From: Croceivirga sp.
GTDB taxonomy: Bacteria > Bacteroidota > Bacteroidia > Flavobacteriales > Flavobacteriaceae
NCBI GenBank assembly: GCA_028284935.1
Contig: JANQQQ010000039.1
Location: 62,001 to 126,000, forward strand
Length of the DNA stretch: 64,000 nt
Direction of reading: 5' to 3'
Position 1 is the first letter of the stretch. Every line of letters starts with the position of its first letter. This document shows positions 23,488-31,875 of this stretch, one piece after another. A program made the position numbers and the translations under genes. Under the pieces are notes generated by a model. The model was not told the origin of the DNA. It saw nothing but the letters and a program-made list of their open reading frames with translations, and ran no database searches.

Positions 23488-25278
23488 TCAAAAGGAACGC
23501 AAAAAAAGGTTCAAATCGTCTTCAGGGGCAAGGTTCAGCTTTTTTCGAAGCCTATGACGATTCATTTTAACGGAGGCAGGACTGATGTTTTGCAATACGG
23601 CAATCTGTTTGGTGTCCAAATCGAGTTTGATTAGGGAGCACAATCGGATTTCATTTTTGGTCAAGCCCTTAAATTGCTTGGTCAGCTTGTCAAAAAACGA
23701 ACTGCTCAAGGAATCAACCTTGGTATAAAAATCGTCAGTGCCTTTATCCACCCAGATTTTATTTTTGATTTCAAGCTCTAAACCTTGTAGTTCTTTCGCA
23801 CGTCTTTTACCAGTTGAGCTCTTTAATTTTTCGAGTTTCTGCTGAAGGGAAAAGGCCCATTCTTGATTGTTGGAAATGTTGATTGCAAAATTGGTCAGGT
23901 CCTTTTTTTTGTAGTCTAGCTCAGTATTCAAAAAATCAATTTGAAGCTTTTCATACTTAGCCCGTTGTTGATAACGATAGACTATTAAAGCTATAAACAA
24001 AAGTGCCGCAAGGCTCCCAAAAACAATCCACAAAGTCTTGGCCCGGTTCTTACTGTTCAATAATAAAATCGTCGATTCTTGGTATTTGAGTTTCTCTGCT
24101 GCTATTTGAGCTTCCTTGGCACGAACAATACTATCTTGGGTCCTAATTCTGGTAAACTCCATTTGTTGGAGCTTTTTGGCAGCTTCTTTCGATTTTAGGC
24201 TATCATTAAGGAAAATTTTGGTTTCATGGTAGAAAAGGGCTTGGTTCCCACTTCCAATCTTTTTATAGCTTTTGTACAAGCAATCGCACGCTTCTTTTTG
24301 TCTCCTGACATCCCCTATTTCCAAAGCACTGTTGTAGGCATCTTTACAATCACTTATACTCTTGGGATAGTTCGCTTGCAGGGAATAAAGTTCCCCTCGT
24401 TGTATCAATAAATCAGCGATATCCGCTTGAGCCCCCAGATCTTGTAGAAGATTCATGCTGCGTTGATAATAGTTAAGAGCTTCTTTATATTTCCCTTGAT
24501 TTTTTAGGGTATTGCCCGTATTGCGCAAAAACATGGAGACATTTTTTTTGGAGCTTGTGTTCTCGCCCATCGCCAAACTTCTGCGATGATACTCTAAAGC
24601 GTTGTCATAGTCTTTCATAGCATTGTGAACAACACCTACATTGGCCAGGGCAAAGGCTATTCTGTCTTGATTTCCAAGTCCTTCCCTGATTTTGAGGCTC
24701 CTTTCCTGATATTCCAATGCTTTAGTATAATTTCCTTCCTTTTGATACAATAAACCGATATTGGTCAGTGTGATGGCAATAGGCTCCGGACTTCCTATTT
24801 CCTCTCGTATCTTTAGGCTCTTTTCATAAAAATCAATCTGTCGCAAAACATCACCGGCATCTCCATATACAATCCCTAGCTTATTGTAGGCTGAAGCGAT
24901 GACACTTTTTTTGCCGAACACTTTTGCGACTTTAAGGTTTTCTTCAAAATAAGGGATGGATTTTTCATAATCCCCTTTTACCCAAAACGCAGTCCCCTTG
25001 GTGCTAAAGGCGGCAGCAATAAAGGTTTTGGCATCAGTTTTTTTTGCCAGCTCTAGTTGGAGGTCCGCATAGTAAAGAGCGCTGTCAGGTTCAGAAAATA
25101 CGTATTTGTACCAAGAGTAGGCCGTCATCGCCTTAAGGCGGGCCGTATCGGGCAGGTTCTGATTTTCCCATACCAGAAAAAGGGAATCCAATTCTGAAGG
25201 TGTATAGGAGGACTTGAGCTGTGCGTTGTTAATGCCAAAACAAAAAATGAACATTAAGACAGCTACGAGCTTTCTCAT
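23488..25278 (-). CDS. Membrane-anchored TPR regulator with LuxR-type HTH
   Basis: A 596-residue one-component regulator. A signal sequence (1-19, ending NNAQ) leads into a periplasmic TPR domain (about 60-345), with units like ALEYQERSLKIREGLG repeated five or six times. A coiled coil follows, then one membrane helix (about 405-427, TLWIVFGSLAALLFIALIVY), a second coiled coil, and a C-terminal LuxR-like HTH (about 535-596, LTKNEIRLCSLIKL and SVKMNRHRLRKKL). This architecture is common in Bacteroidota, where periplasmic or envelope signals control nearby genes. The six-gene sulfur/thiol unit begins 203 bases downstream on the same strand and is the natural target candidate. Confidence 0.88.
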   Translation of the reverse strand: MRKLVAVLMFIFCFGINNAQLKSSYTPSELDSLFLVWENQNLPDTARLKAMTAYSWYKYVFSEPDSALYYADLQLELAKKTDAKTFIAAAFSTKGTAFWVKGDYEKSIPYFEENLKVAKVFGKKSVIASAYNKLGIVYGDAGDVLRQIDFYEKSLKIREEIGSPEPIAITLTNIGLLYQKEGNYTKALEYQERSLKIREGLGNQDRIAFALANVGVVHNAMKDYDNALEYHRRSLAMGENTSSKKNVSMFLRNTGNTLKNQGKYKEALNYYQRSMNLLQDLGAQADIADLLIQRGELYSLQANYPKSISDCKDAYNSALEIGDVRRQKEACDCLYKSYKKIGSGNQALFYHETKIFLNDSLKSKEAAKKLQQMEFTRIRTQDSIVRAKEAQIAAEKLKYQESTILLLNSKNRAKTLWIVFGSLAALLFIALIVYRYQQRAKYEKLQIDFLNTELDYKKKDLTNFAINISNNQEWAFSLQQKLEKLKSSTGKRRAKELQGLELEIKNKIWVDKGTDDFYTKVDSLSSSFFDKLTKQFKGLTKNEIRLCSLIKLDLDTKQIAVLQNISPASVKMNRHRLRKKLNLAPEDDLNLFLRSF

Positions 25279-25529
25279 GAGTCGTTTCGATTTTTTTAAT
25301 AGAGGTTCGAGCTCTATATCCTATCCTAATATAAGAAACTATGATTTTGAATCAACATTTTTGATAGACTGATGTTCTAAAAAACCAATATTTTAAAAGA
25401 CCATTGCTCCGTGATTAATCATGGTACTAAAATCTATAATTTTATCATACTGTAGGTTTTATAGAGTTATCGATTATGTTTTTAGGAGTTGTATATCCCT
25501 GAAATGCTAAAAGAGCTATTAAAAAGGAA
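25279..25529. other. Gap between TPR regulator and acetyltransferase remnant
   Basis: About 250 strongly A+T-rich bases hold no coding frame, promoter box or hairpin that I can support. Confidence 0.4.
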
Positions 25530-26042
25530 ATAATTATTAGGAAAGAAGAATCAAAAGATTTTAAACCAGTATTTCAAGTAATCGAAGAGGCATTTGAAAA
25601 TGAACAAATGAGTGACCATAAAGAACAGTTTCTAGTGGAAAGATTGAGAAAGTCAAATACATTTGTTATGGAACTTTCTTTGGTAGCCGAATTCGAAAAC
25701 AAAATTGTAGGGCATACTTTACTCACAAGATTGAAAATAAAGAATAGGCTAGATGAATTTGACTCTCTGGCCCTTGCGCCGGTTTCAGTCTTACCTGAAT
25801 TTCAAGGAAAGGGAATTGGGAGAAAATTAATACTTGAATCGCGCAAAACCGCTAAAGAGTTAGGACATAAATCAATCATACTTTTAGGGCACGAAAAGTA
25901 TTATCCAAAATTTGGCTATAAACAAGCAGACACCTTTAACATATGAGGTGCCGAAAGAGAATTGTATGGCCATTGAATTGGTAGAAAACGGACTAAACGG
26001 GTGACCGGAATGGTCGAATACCCAACAGAATTCAATGAATAA
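25530..26042 (+). pseudogene. Broken GNAT acetyltransferase gene
   Basis: The coding trace begins with IIIRKEESKDF at 25530, where the family start MIIRKE would be: the ATG has become ATA, and no other start lies before Met at 25608. The GNAT core is intact, with VLPEFQGKGIGRKLI as the acetyl-CoA binding loop. After YPKFGYKQADTFNI the frame hits TGA at 25944. The expected continuation EVPKENCMAIELVENG is found one frame over from 25945. The final part, VTGMVEYPTEFNE and stop, is back in the original frame from 26001. So there is a lost start and two frame changes. An in-frame piece (25608-25946) remains but lacks the C-terminal strands. Confidence 0.82.
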
Positions 26043-26120
26043 ATAATTAGACCTTAAGGCAATGGGTATGATTGATCTCTTTTAATCAATGCCCAAGAAA
26101 TTATGCTGCATTAAAACAAA

Positions 26121-26561
26121 ATGAAAATGAAAGAACCTGAAATTATTAGAAAGGGAGAAGGAGATAACTACAACTATTCCCAAGACCACTGTTTTGTAAA
26201 GTTATCTTCCAACCGAACAAATGGCGAACTCTGTTTTGTGGAGGACACCTTGAAACCTAACTTTTATCTCGCAAGACACCACCACAAAATAATGACTGAG
26301 GTATTTTACTTTCTTGAAGGTGAAGTTGAACTGATCTTTGATGACAAAACTGTTCTTTGCACACCAGGAGATACGGTAACTATTCCTCCAAATGTTTGGC
26401 ATGCTGCAAGATGTAGGGAAGGTGGAAAAATGCTATCCATTTTTAAGAATGGGCAATTCGATCTTTATCTAGAAAAAATATCCAAAATGTCGGACGATGA
26501 ATTCGCCGATATCGAATTAATGAAGTCAATCTCTGCTCAATTTGATATTTACGAAGAATAA
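26121..26561 (+). CDS. Cupin-domain protein
   Basis: A 146-residue single-domain cupin. Motif 1 reads HHHKIMTEVFYFLEGEVEL and motif 2 PGDTVTIPPNVWHAARC. The spaced His, Glu and His residues are those that normally hold a metal ion. Such proteins act as sugar isomerases, dioxygenases or simple binding proteins, and the substrate cannot be deduced. It stands alone between the broken acetyltransferase and a convergent permease gene, with a likely terminator 77 bases downstream. Its A+T-rich codon use matches the surrounding accessory stretch. Confidence 0.85.
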   Translation: MKMKEPEIIRKGEGDNYNYSQDHCFVKLSSNRTNGELCFVEDTLKPNFYLARHHHKIMTEVFYFLEGEVELIFDDKTVLCTPGDTVTIPPNVWHAARCREGGKMLSIFKNGQFDLYLEKISKMSDDEFADIELMKSISAQFDIYEE

Positions 26562-26637
26562 ATCTTTAGCATCAACATCTGTACAGAAAACCATTAGGAA
26601 TACTCTTATAACCGACTACGTTATTTGTTTCGGAACC

Positions 26638-26672
26638 GAACCGTAAATGGAAAGCCATTTAGTTCAATTTTT
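26638..26672 (+). terminator. Likely terminator of the cupin gene
   Basis: TAAATGG pairs with CCATTTA around AAAG, with a flanking GAAC/GTTC extension, followed by AATTTTTG. Confidence 0.55.
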
Positions 26673-26751
26673 GTAGTCTCTAAAACCCAACATATTTTAG
26701 GAATCTAGAACTACTAACCAATAAGTCTTACCAACTCGCTATTTTATGAGG

Positions 26752-29130
26752 CTATTCTGCACTTAGACTTTTCACGGGATTGGACCTGATAGCTTTTATA
26801 GCCTGAAAGCTAATGGTGGCTATTGCAAGAAGAATAGCCAGTATGCTGGCAACTAAAAAAACTATCCATCCAATTTCGATTCGATAGGCAAACTGGAGAA
26901 GCCAATCCTTCATAAGGTACCAGGAAATCGGAGTGGCAATCAATATGGCAAGTAATACAAGTTTGATAAAATCGGATGAGAGTAGTTTTAAAATCCCAAA
27001 TGCCGAAGATCCCAAAACCTTCCTAATACCTATTTCCTTTACACGCATTTCTGTATTGAAAGCGGCTAGACCGAACAAACCAAGGCATGAAATGAAAATG
27101 GCCATAAATGCAAAATAACGTGCAAGGCTTAAAATACGTTTTTCAGAAAGATATTGGGCCTCAATAGCTTGGTCCATGAACGAGAAATTAAAACCATATC
27201 CTGGATTATAGCTATTGTAAAGGTCATCGATTCCCTGAATTACATCCCGCTCCGCTCCAGGTTTTATTCTTATCATAGCTTTTTCCAAGTTCTTCGGGGT
27301 GTACCTAAAGACTATGGGGGAAATTGTCTGCATCACCGAGGCCGTATGAAAATCTTTCATGACACCCAATATGGTTTTGTCCTCACCCCAAAGTTTAACC
27401 TTGGTGCCGACCGGATTTTTCAAACCCATTAAACGGATTGCTTCTTCGTTGAACAGAAGATAAGATTCTGGGGTTCCAAGGTCTTTGGAGAATCCCTCTC
27501 CTTCAACCATTTCAATATTCAAAGTGCTGATAAGTTTTTCATCGATTCCCCTTAAGACAAAATCGATATTGGCTCCATCATCTCCGGGCCAGTCGATGCC
27601 ATAGGTCGAAGAACCTCCATCTTCACGTATAATCGTTTCACTTATTCCCCCTACGCTTACTACCCCTTCCAGAGCTTCCAATCGGTGAAAAAGTACTTCT
27701 GGATCTTGAAAGGCCTTTCCCTCCAGGTCAACTTGAACGAGGTTCTCCTTTAGATATCCCATAGGTTTAGTAAAGGCATAATTGATTTGCTTGCTGATAA
27801 CCAATACCGATATGATCAGTACCAAAGATGCCATAAATTGAAATACAACCAAGCCCTGCCTAGTAAATAATTCTCCCCACTTGCTTTGAAATTTTCCTTT
27901 TAGACTTGATAAGGGGCTAAATCCAGAGAGGTAAAAGGCCGGGTAACTGCCAGAGAGCAATCCGGTTAAAAGTGCCATAAGGAGTATTATCAACCCGTCA
28001 TTCGGTGTAAATTTAAAATCAAACTCTTTCCCAGTAATGAAATTAAAGGCTGGGATAAGAATAATCACCAATACGATGGCGATAAGAAACGAAAGAAACG
28101 TAAGAAACAAGGATTCTATTAAAAATTGGACGACTAAATTTTTCTTCGTGCCACCGAGGGTTTTTTTAATTCCTATTTCCTTACATCTCCGTGATACCCT
28201 TGCTGTGGACAAGTTCATAAAATTGATACAGGCAATTAATAGCACCAGCACCGCTACAAAGGAAAATAGTTTTACATACGTAATTCTACCCCCACTTTGA
28301 ATACCGTTTTCATAATTACCTTTCAAATAGGCGTCGGAAAATTTTCTGGTAAAGAGAGTAAAAGAAGTTTCCTTGTCATATTTTGTGATGAAATTTTCAA
28401 TTTTCTTATCAAAGGCCGTGACATCCGTGTTCGGTTTTAAGAGTACATAAGTGTCCGGTCCCGTGTTGCCCCAAACTTGACCATTGGTCCAAATATCTTC
28501 CAGTAGTTTTTGTTTGGTGGCCACATAATCAAATTTTAGTGTTGAACGGTTCGGAACATCAGCAAAAACCCCTGCTATTTTAGCAATGGATTTCTCTCCG
28601 AATATATCATACTCCACATTTTGATTAATGGCTTTTTCAACAGATCCAAATAGGATCTTGGCAAAGTTTTCTGAGATGACAATGGCATCCTTATCCAACA
28701 ATACTTGTTTGGATGACCCATAAATCAGGGGAAAGGAAAATACTTGAAAAAAGGTTGATTCAGCAAACAATCCTTCCGCTTTGAACAAGTTTTCTTCGTT
28801 TTTGAAGGTAACACCTGTTCCTAGTTTTCCGAGGTTCATAACCGTGACTGCATTTTGAACTTCTGGGAGATCGTTCTCCAATGCATCTGCCAAAGGGCCT
28901 TGAGTGTGCTCAAGAACCCTAACTTCCCCGTTTTCCACACTCTGCTCCATTATTTGGTAGAGATTACTATCATTTCCATGAAATTTATCCACCATAAGCT
29001 CATCTGTCACCCAAAAATATATGAGGAGCGCACCAGCTAGACCAGTTGAGAGTCCTAAAATATTAAGCAATGAGAACAAGGGGTTCTTTTTGAGATTTCT
29101 CCAAGCTATTTTTAAATGATTTTTAAGCAT
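26752..29130 (-). CDS. FtsX/MacB-type ABC transporter permease
   Basis: A 792-residue permease with the duplicated layout of this family. One N-terminal membrane helix (about 20-42) is followed by a large periplasmic MacB core domain (about 45-245), three helices around 280-400, a second periplasmic domain (about 445-660), and three final helices (about 670-785). The phrases RVSRRCKEIGIKKTLGG and EMRVKEIGIRKVLGSS are the hallmark FtsX coupling segments of the two halves. MacB-type systems move lipoproteins, peptides or antibiotics or act mechanically, and do not import. No ATPase gene is adjacent, as is frequent for the many orphan permeases of this type in Flavobacteria. Confidence 0.92.
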   Translation of the reverse strand: MLKNHLKIAWRNLKKNPLFSLLNILGLSTGLAGALLIYFWVTDELMVDKFHGNDSNLYQIMEQSVENGEVRVLEHTQGPLADALENDLPEVQNAVTVMNLGKLGTGVTFKNEENLFKAEGLFAESTFFQVFSFPLIYGSSKQVLLDKDAIVISENFAKILFGSVEKAINQNVEYDIFGEKSIAKIAGVFADVPNRSTLKFDYVATKQKLLEDIWTNGQVWGNTGPDTYVLLKPNTDVTAFDKKIENFITKYDKETSFTLFTRKFSDAYLKGNYENGIQSGGRITYVKLFSFVAVLVLLIACINFMNLSTARVSRRCKEIGIKKTLGGTKKNLVVQFLIESLFLTFLSFLIAIVLVIILIPAFNFITGKEFDFKFTPNDGLIILLMALLTGLLSGSYPAFYLSGFSPLSSLKGKFQSKWGELFTRQGLVVFQFMASLVLIISVLVISKQINYAFTKPMGYLKENLVQVDLEGKAFQDPEVLFHRLEALEGVVSVGGISETIIREDGGSSTYGIDWPGDDGANIDFVLRGIDEKLISTLNIEMVEGEGFSKDLGTPESYLLFNEEAIRLMGLKNPVGTKVKLWGEDKTILGVMKDFHTASVMQTISPIVFRYTPKNLEKAMIRIKPGAERDVIQGIDDLYNSYNPGYGFNFSFMDQAIEAQYLSEKRILSLARYFAFMAIFISCLGLFGLAAFNTEMRVKEIGIRKVLGSSAFGILKLLSSDFIKLVLLAILIATPISWYLMKDWLLQFAYRIEIGWIVFLVASILAILLAIATISFQAIKAIRSNPVKSLSAE

Positions 29131-29348
29131 GATTTTGTTTTAACTAAGGAAAGGTGACAATACTTTTTTCTTTTTAAGACCCAGATCAACGTTCGGTAGT
29201 GAATTAAACAAAGATAAAATCATGCCATAATTACAAGTATTTGAGAATCATTTTTTTATGTTCCTTTTCGTAAAACCGAACGGGAATTCATGTAAAGATT
29301 TTTTACACAAATTGTCCAGTAATTGAACAATATGATATGATCTTTTAA

Positions 29349-29495
29349 AAATTCTTTACAATTTGTGACGAAGGCCTTGGTATCGAATTCGAGTTCCATA
29401 AGGCTTTTCAAACAAACCCCGGCTCGGTTGAACTTGGCAACGAGCTCTATGAGGGCTATGTGCGCAAGAACCGGGCAAATACTCCGATAACATAG
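29349..29495 (+). pseudogene. Possible protein-gene remnant without start
   Basis: Within the 500-base gap between the permease and the next gene, one frame reads 48 codons without a stop. Its protein-like composition includes GLGIEFEFHKAFQ and ELYEGYVRKNRANTP, ending at TAG 29493. No start codon is available, since a stop lies at 29346. I do not recognise the family. It may be the 3' end of a lost gene; chance cannot be excluded. Confidence 0.35.
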
Positions 29496-29634
29496 GTTTG
29501 TATATCATTCTGTCATAAAAAGAGTCGAGATACCATGTTCTTTATCGAAAAATTCCTGGATAGTTGCGGTTCATCGAAAACTACTCGAATAAGACCATTT
29601 ATTTTACGTACTTGGATATCCCAAATCTTTGTAC

Positions 29635-29979
29635 ATGTTCCAGTCCAAGATCCTATTTCTTTGTAGTTTCAACTTTTTGTTGCACTTGACCATGGCCACC
29701 GCCCAACGCATGACATCAAATTTGGCAGAGGGTTTTACCTATGTTTCCGTGCGTGGTGAAAAGACCATTTTCTATATGCTTGAAGACCAACGTTATGCAA
29801 TTGTTACCGATGGCATACCCATGGAAAGTCTTGATTATAAAGTTGAAAAGGGAATACTGACCATCCATTTGCCAAAGGATGGCAATTGGGCAAAAAAGAG
29901 TTTGGTTCTCTTATATCCAAAGGGTAACCAGGTTCCAAAAGTCATCCACCCCCGTGGAAATGGACTGGTGCGCTTATAG
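29635..29979 (+). CDS. Small exported protein of unknown function
   Basis: A 114-residue protein starting at the ATG for MFQSKILFLCSFN; a TTG two codons earlier is also open. Residues 1-23 form a signal peptide ending near MATAQ. The mature part is mainly beta-strand: EGFTYVSVRGEKTIFYMLED, then LDYKVEKGILTIHLPKDG, then a conserved-looking basic C-terminus with YPKGNQVPKVIHPRGNG. I do not recognise the family. It lies alone among gene remnants, so it may be a recent arrival or a survivor of a decayed cluster. Confidence 0.6.
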   Translation: MFQSKILFLCSFNFLLHLTMATAQRMTSNLAEGFTYVSVRGEKTIFYMLEDQRYAIVTDGIPMESLDYKVEKGILTIHLPKDGNWAKKSLVLLYPKGNQVPKVIHPRGNGLVRL

Positions 29980-30136
29980 TCACTTTAGTGATATTCTCAA
30001 TTTCATTGCTTGGGTATAATTGGATGTTGAAATTGATCAGGGGCATTTTTCCCCAAAAGTGATAAAAAATACGTTAGTAGCAATTTTATAGGACGTTAAG
30101 GAGAACCTTACTTAAATCTACAGTGGATTCCAAAAG

Positions 30137-30309
30137 ATTTATGACCTAGGAGACAACAATGTGGAATTTGTTGAATCATAAGGGGAAATATATTATCCGG
30201 TGAACAGTGGGATGGGACAGTGAAGGCTGCGATTAGTGCTACAGGTAGGGTATTGACATTTGATTATGGCCCTTGCAATGATACGTTCAATTGCTTGGAA
30301 ACCCCTTGA
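30137..30309 (+). pseudogene. Possible degraded gene remnant in two frames
   Basis: Two adjacent protein-like pieces overlap here. One frame gives IYDLGDNNVEFVES and then a stop at 30179. The next frame (30175-30309) gives GNILSGEQWDGTVKAAISAT followed by RVLTFDYGPCNDTFNCLETP and a stop. Neither has a start codon. Together they look like the C-terminal end of an exported or lipocalin-like protein broken by frameshifts. The family is not identified. Confidence 0.35.
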
Positions 30310-30324
30310 GCTGTCTCGAACGGA

Positions 30325-30411
30325 TTAGGCTATTGAGGTTGCAGCTACAATTGCCACGCTCAATACAACTATTACCCATTGCATAACTTTTTCTTCTCTA
30401 TTGGCTTTCAT
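30325..30411 (-). CDS. Possible 28-residue single-helix membrane peptide
   Basis: The frame starts at ATG 30411 with MKANREEKVMQWVIVVLSVA and ends in IVAATSIA before TAA. A charged head followed by an 18-residue hydrophobic stretch is the form of a small membrane protein. No Shine-Dalgarno or promoter box is evident. The only support is the open frame and its composition, so it may be chance. Confidence 0.35.
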   Translation of the reverse strand: MKANREEKVMQWVIVVLSVAIVAATSIA

Positions 30412-30611
30412 ATTAACGAAAATACCATTTTAAGCTTTCTCAATGGTTACAGGGATGCGAATTTAGAATAAGGTTAACGTTTTGGCATAATGCCATTAAA
30501 AACAAATTGGTCACTACATTTTAAAATAGGTTTAGCTGTAATGGCAATTGAGATTTAAGGGAAAAGTAGATTCCCAAACTGATTGAAAGGCCCCCATATA
30601 GATGGCCCTGC

Positions 30612-30965
30612 CTACTGAGAATCGGCCAAGACCTCAATGTCGGTTATTTCAAAAAAATCAGCACATATATCTTCAAACTCGAAGGATTCATAGATAAATC
30701 CACTGAACTTAACCCTCAGGCCATCTGATTTAAATTCATTTTCCAGATTACATGGGAATAGAAGCGCGGTTGGATTTTCGTCCAACCGCGCTTCGGGGTC
30801 AATTAGGAAACCGCAAGGTTCACGAAAGTCAATGAATCCGTTAATATTGCTAACAGAGGAAACTATCCTCCGTCCTTCCTCTTGAAAACAACCTGGAGTT
30901 GGCTCATCATCAGAGCAGGAAAAAAACAAAAAGAGGCATAAAAGGGGCGAATAGGTTTTGAACAT
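30612..30965 (-). CDS. Small lipoprotein containing a perfectly palindromic coding segment
   Basis: A 117-residue lipoprotein. The signal ends in the lipobox LFFSC (Cys near 17), followed by SDDEPTP. The mature domain has five cysteines besides the lipid-bearing one and a C-terminal part FEFEDICADFFEITDIEVL suggestive of a small beta domain. I do not recognise the family. Codons for about EARLDENPTALL coincide with a perfect 14-bp hairpin (30761-30794), richer in G+C than the rest of the gene, which may be an inserted in-frame palindrome. Its neighbour on the same strand is the frameshifted lipoprotein at 31059-31569. Confidence 0.65.
   Translation of the reverse strand: MFKTYSPLLCLFLFFSCSDDEPTPGCFQEEGRRIVSSVSNINGFIDFREPCGFLIDPEARLDENPTALLFPCNLENEFKSDGLRVKFSGFIYESFEFEDICADFFEITDIEVLADSQ
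30761..30794. repeat. Perfect 14-bp hairpin inside a coding region
   Basis: GAAGCGCGGTTGGA (30761-30774) is followed by the loop TTTTCG and the exact reverse complement (30781-30794). It is G+C-rich in an A+T-rich gene and translates in frame on the minus strand. Confidence 0.85.
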
Positions 30966-31058
30966 GGCTTTTAAAGAAAACTTAATTCGGTAATGGTCGC
31001 ATGAAGAAATGGTGCTGAATCCACAAAAAAAAGGGGAAAAGCAACGCTGTTTTGGAAC

Positions 31059-31569
31059 TTAGTCTGAACGCTCATACACCATTTGAGTATGAACAGGGGC
31101 ATCCGCCGGATATGATATGTAGGACAAAGTCAAGGTTCTGCCAAGGATGGCAAACCTATTTGCGTATTTTCCGCCGTTAAGAATCCCTGGTTTCGGGTCC
31201 AGGCCTAAAACCTTTCTCCCATGATGTGGTTTCCGTGTCCCTGAAAAATATACTGTCACCAACAACTTCGAAGGTTCCTTTTCTCAAGGATGACCCAATG
31301 ATTTCGTCCGGATTATCGTTTTCAAAACCATAGAAATCCACCGTGTAGGAATAATTGGTGTCCGCCTCAAATTTATAGGTGCTTTCCATGTTGAAATAGC
31401 TGAAGTCGGACTCGGAGCGTCCACTTGGAATACGATCAATTCTTACCCAATTCCCAATTAAATCCTCACTTGAATAAGGCTCAGAAACCGAATCCGAATC
31501 ACTACAGGAAGAAAAAAGACATATTAGTCCAATACTGACAATTGTGGATTTGAAGCTCATCTCAATCAT
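31059..31569 (-). pseudogene. Frameshifted lipoprotein gene (lipocalin-like)
   Basis: The first frame, from ATG 31569 (or ATG 31560), gives a lipoprotein signal with lipobox LFSSC and then a beta-rich domain: LIGNWVRIDRIPSG, TYKFEADTNYSYTVDFYG, GTFEVVGDSIFFRD. It stops at 31177 after GPETRDS. The natural continuation lies one frame over: PGILNGGKYANRFAILGRTL, then LSYISYPADAPVHTQMVYERSD and a stop at 31059. A single indel at about 31175-31200 joins the two into one lipocalin-like lipoprotein of about 170 residues. It may be a true mutation or a base-calling error. Function unknown. Confidence 0.72.
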
Positions 31570-31636
31570 TAATCCTTAACAAGATACTGAATGATCAAAA
31601 GGTTGCCCTCTCCTTTCGTTAAATTTAGAAAGGTCG

Positions 31637-31768
31637 CAATAAAAGCGAATCACAATCATTAAAACCTTCACAAATTAAGGTAATGGTCAGTCCGTTGGAA
31701 ACTTAGAAACTTTGCAAACGGAACTTGATTCTTTGAATAGAACAATGCTTGGGAATTCGCTTTTATTG
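31637..31768. repeat. 14-bp perfect inverted repeat, arms 104 bp apart
   Basis: CAATAAAAGCGAAT (31637-31650) and its exact reverse complement (31755-31768) bracket 104 bases in the divergent region between the frameshifted lipoprotein and the TetR gene. No target-site duplication flanks it. Confidence 0.8.
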
Positions 31769-31817
31769 ACAACCTGTCCTATAATTCGCCGTTTCATCAA
31801 AAAGATTTCAAAATGCG

Positions 31818-31847
31818 GATTCAATCAATTGATTGAATCAATTGATT
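31818..31847. promoter_or_regulatory. Palindromic TetR-type operator
   Basis: A 22-bp perfect palindrome (31818-31839; half-site GATTCAATCAA) overlaps a second 12-bp palindrome AATCAATTGATT (31836-31847). It ends 28 bases before the TetR start codon. Size, symmetry and position are those of a TetR-family autoregulatory operator. Confidence 0.75.
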
Positions 31848-31875
31848 TCATATATTTAAGGCAAATAATTTCTCT

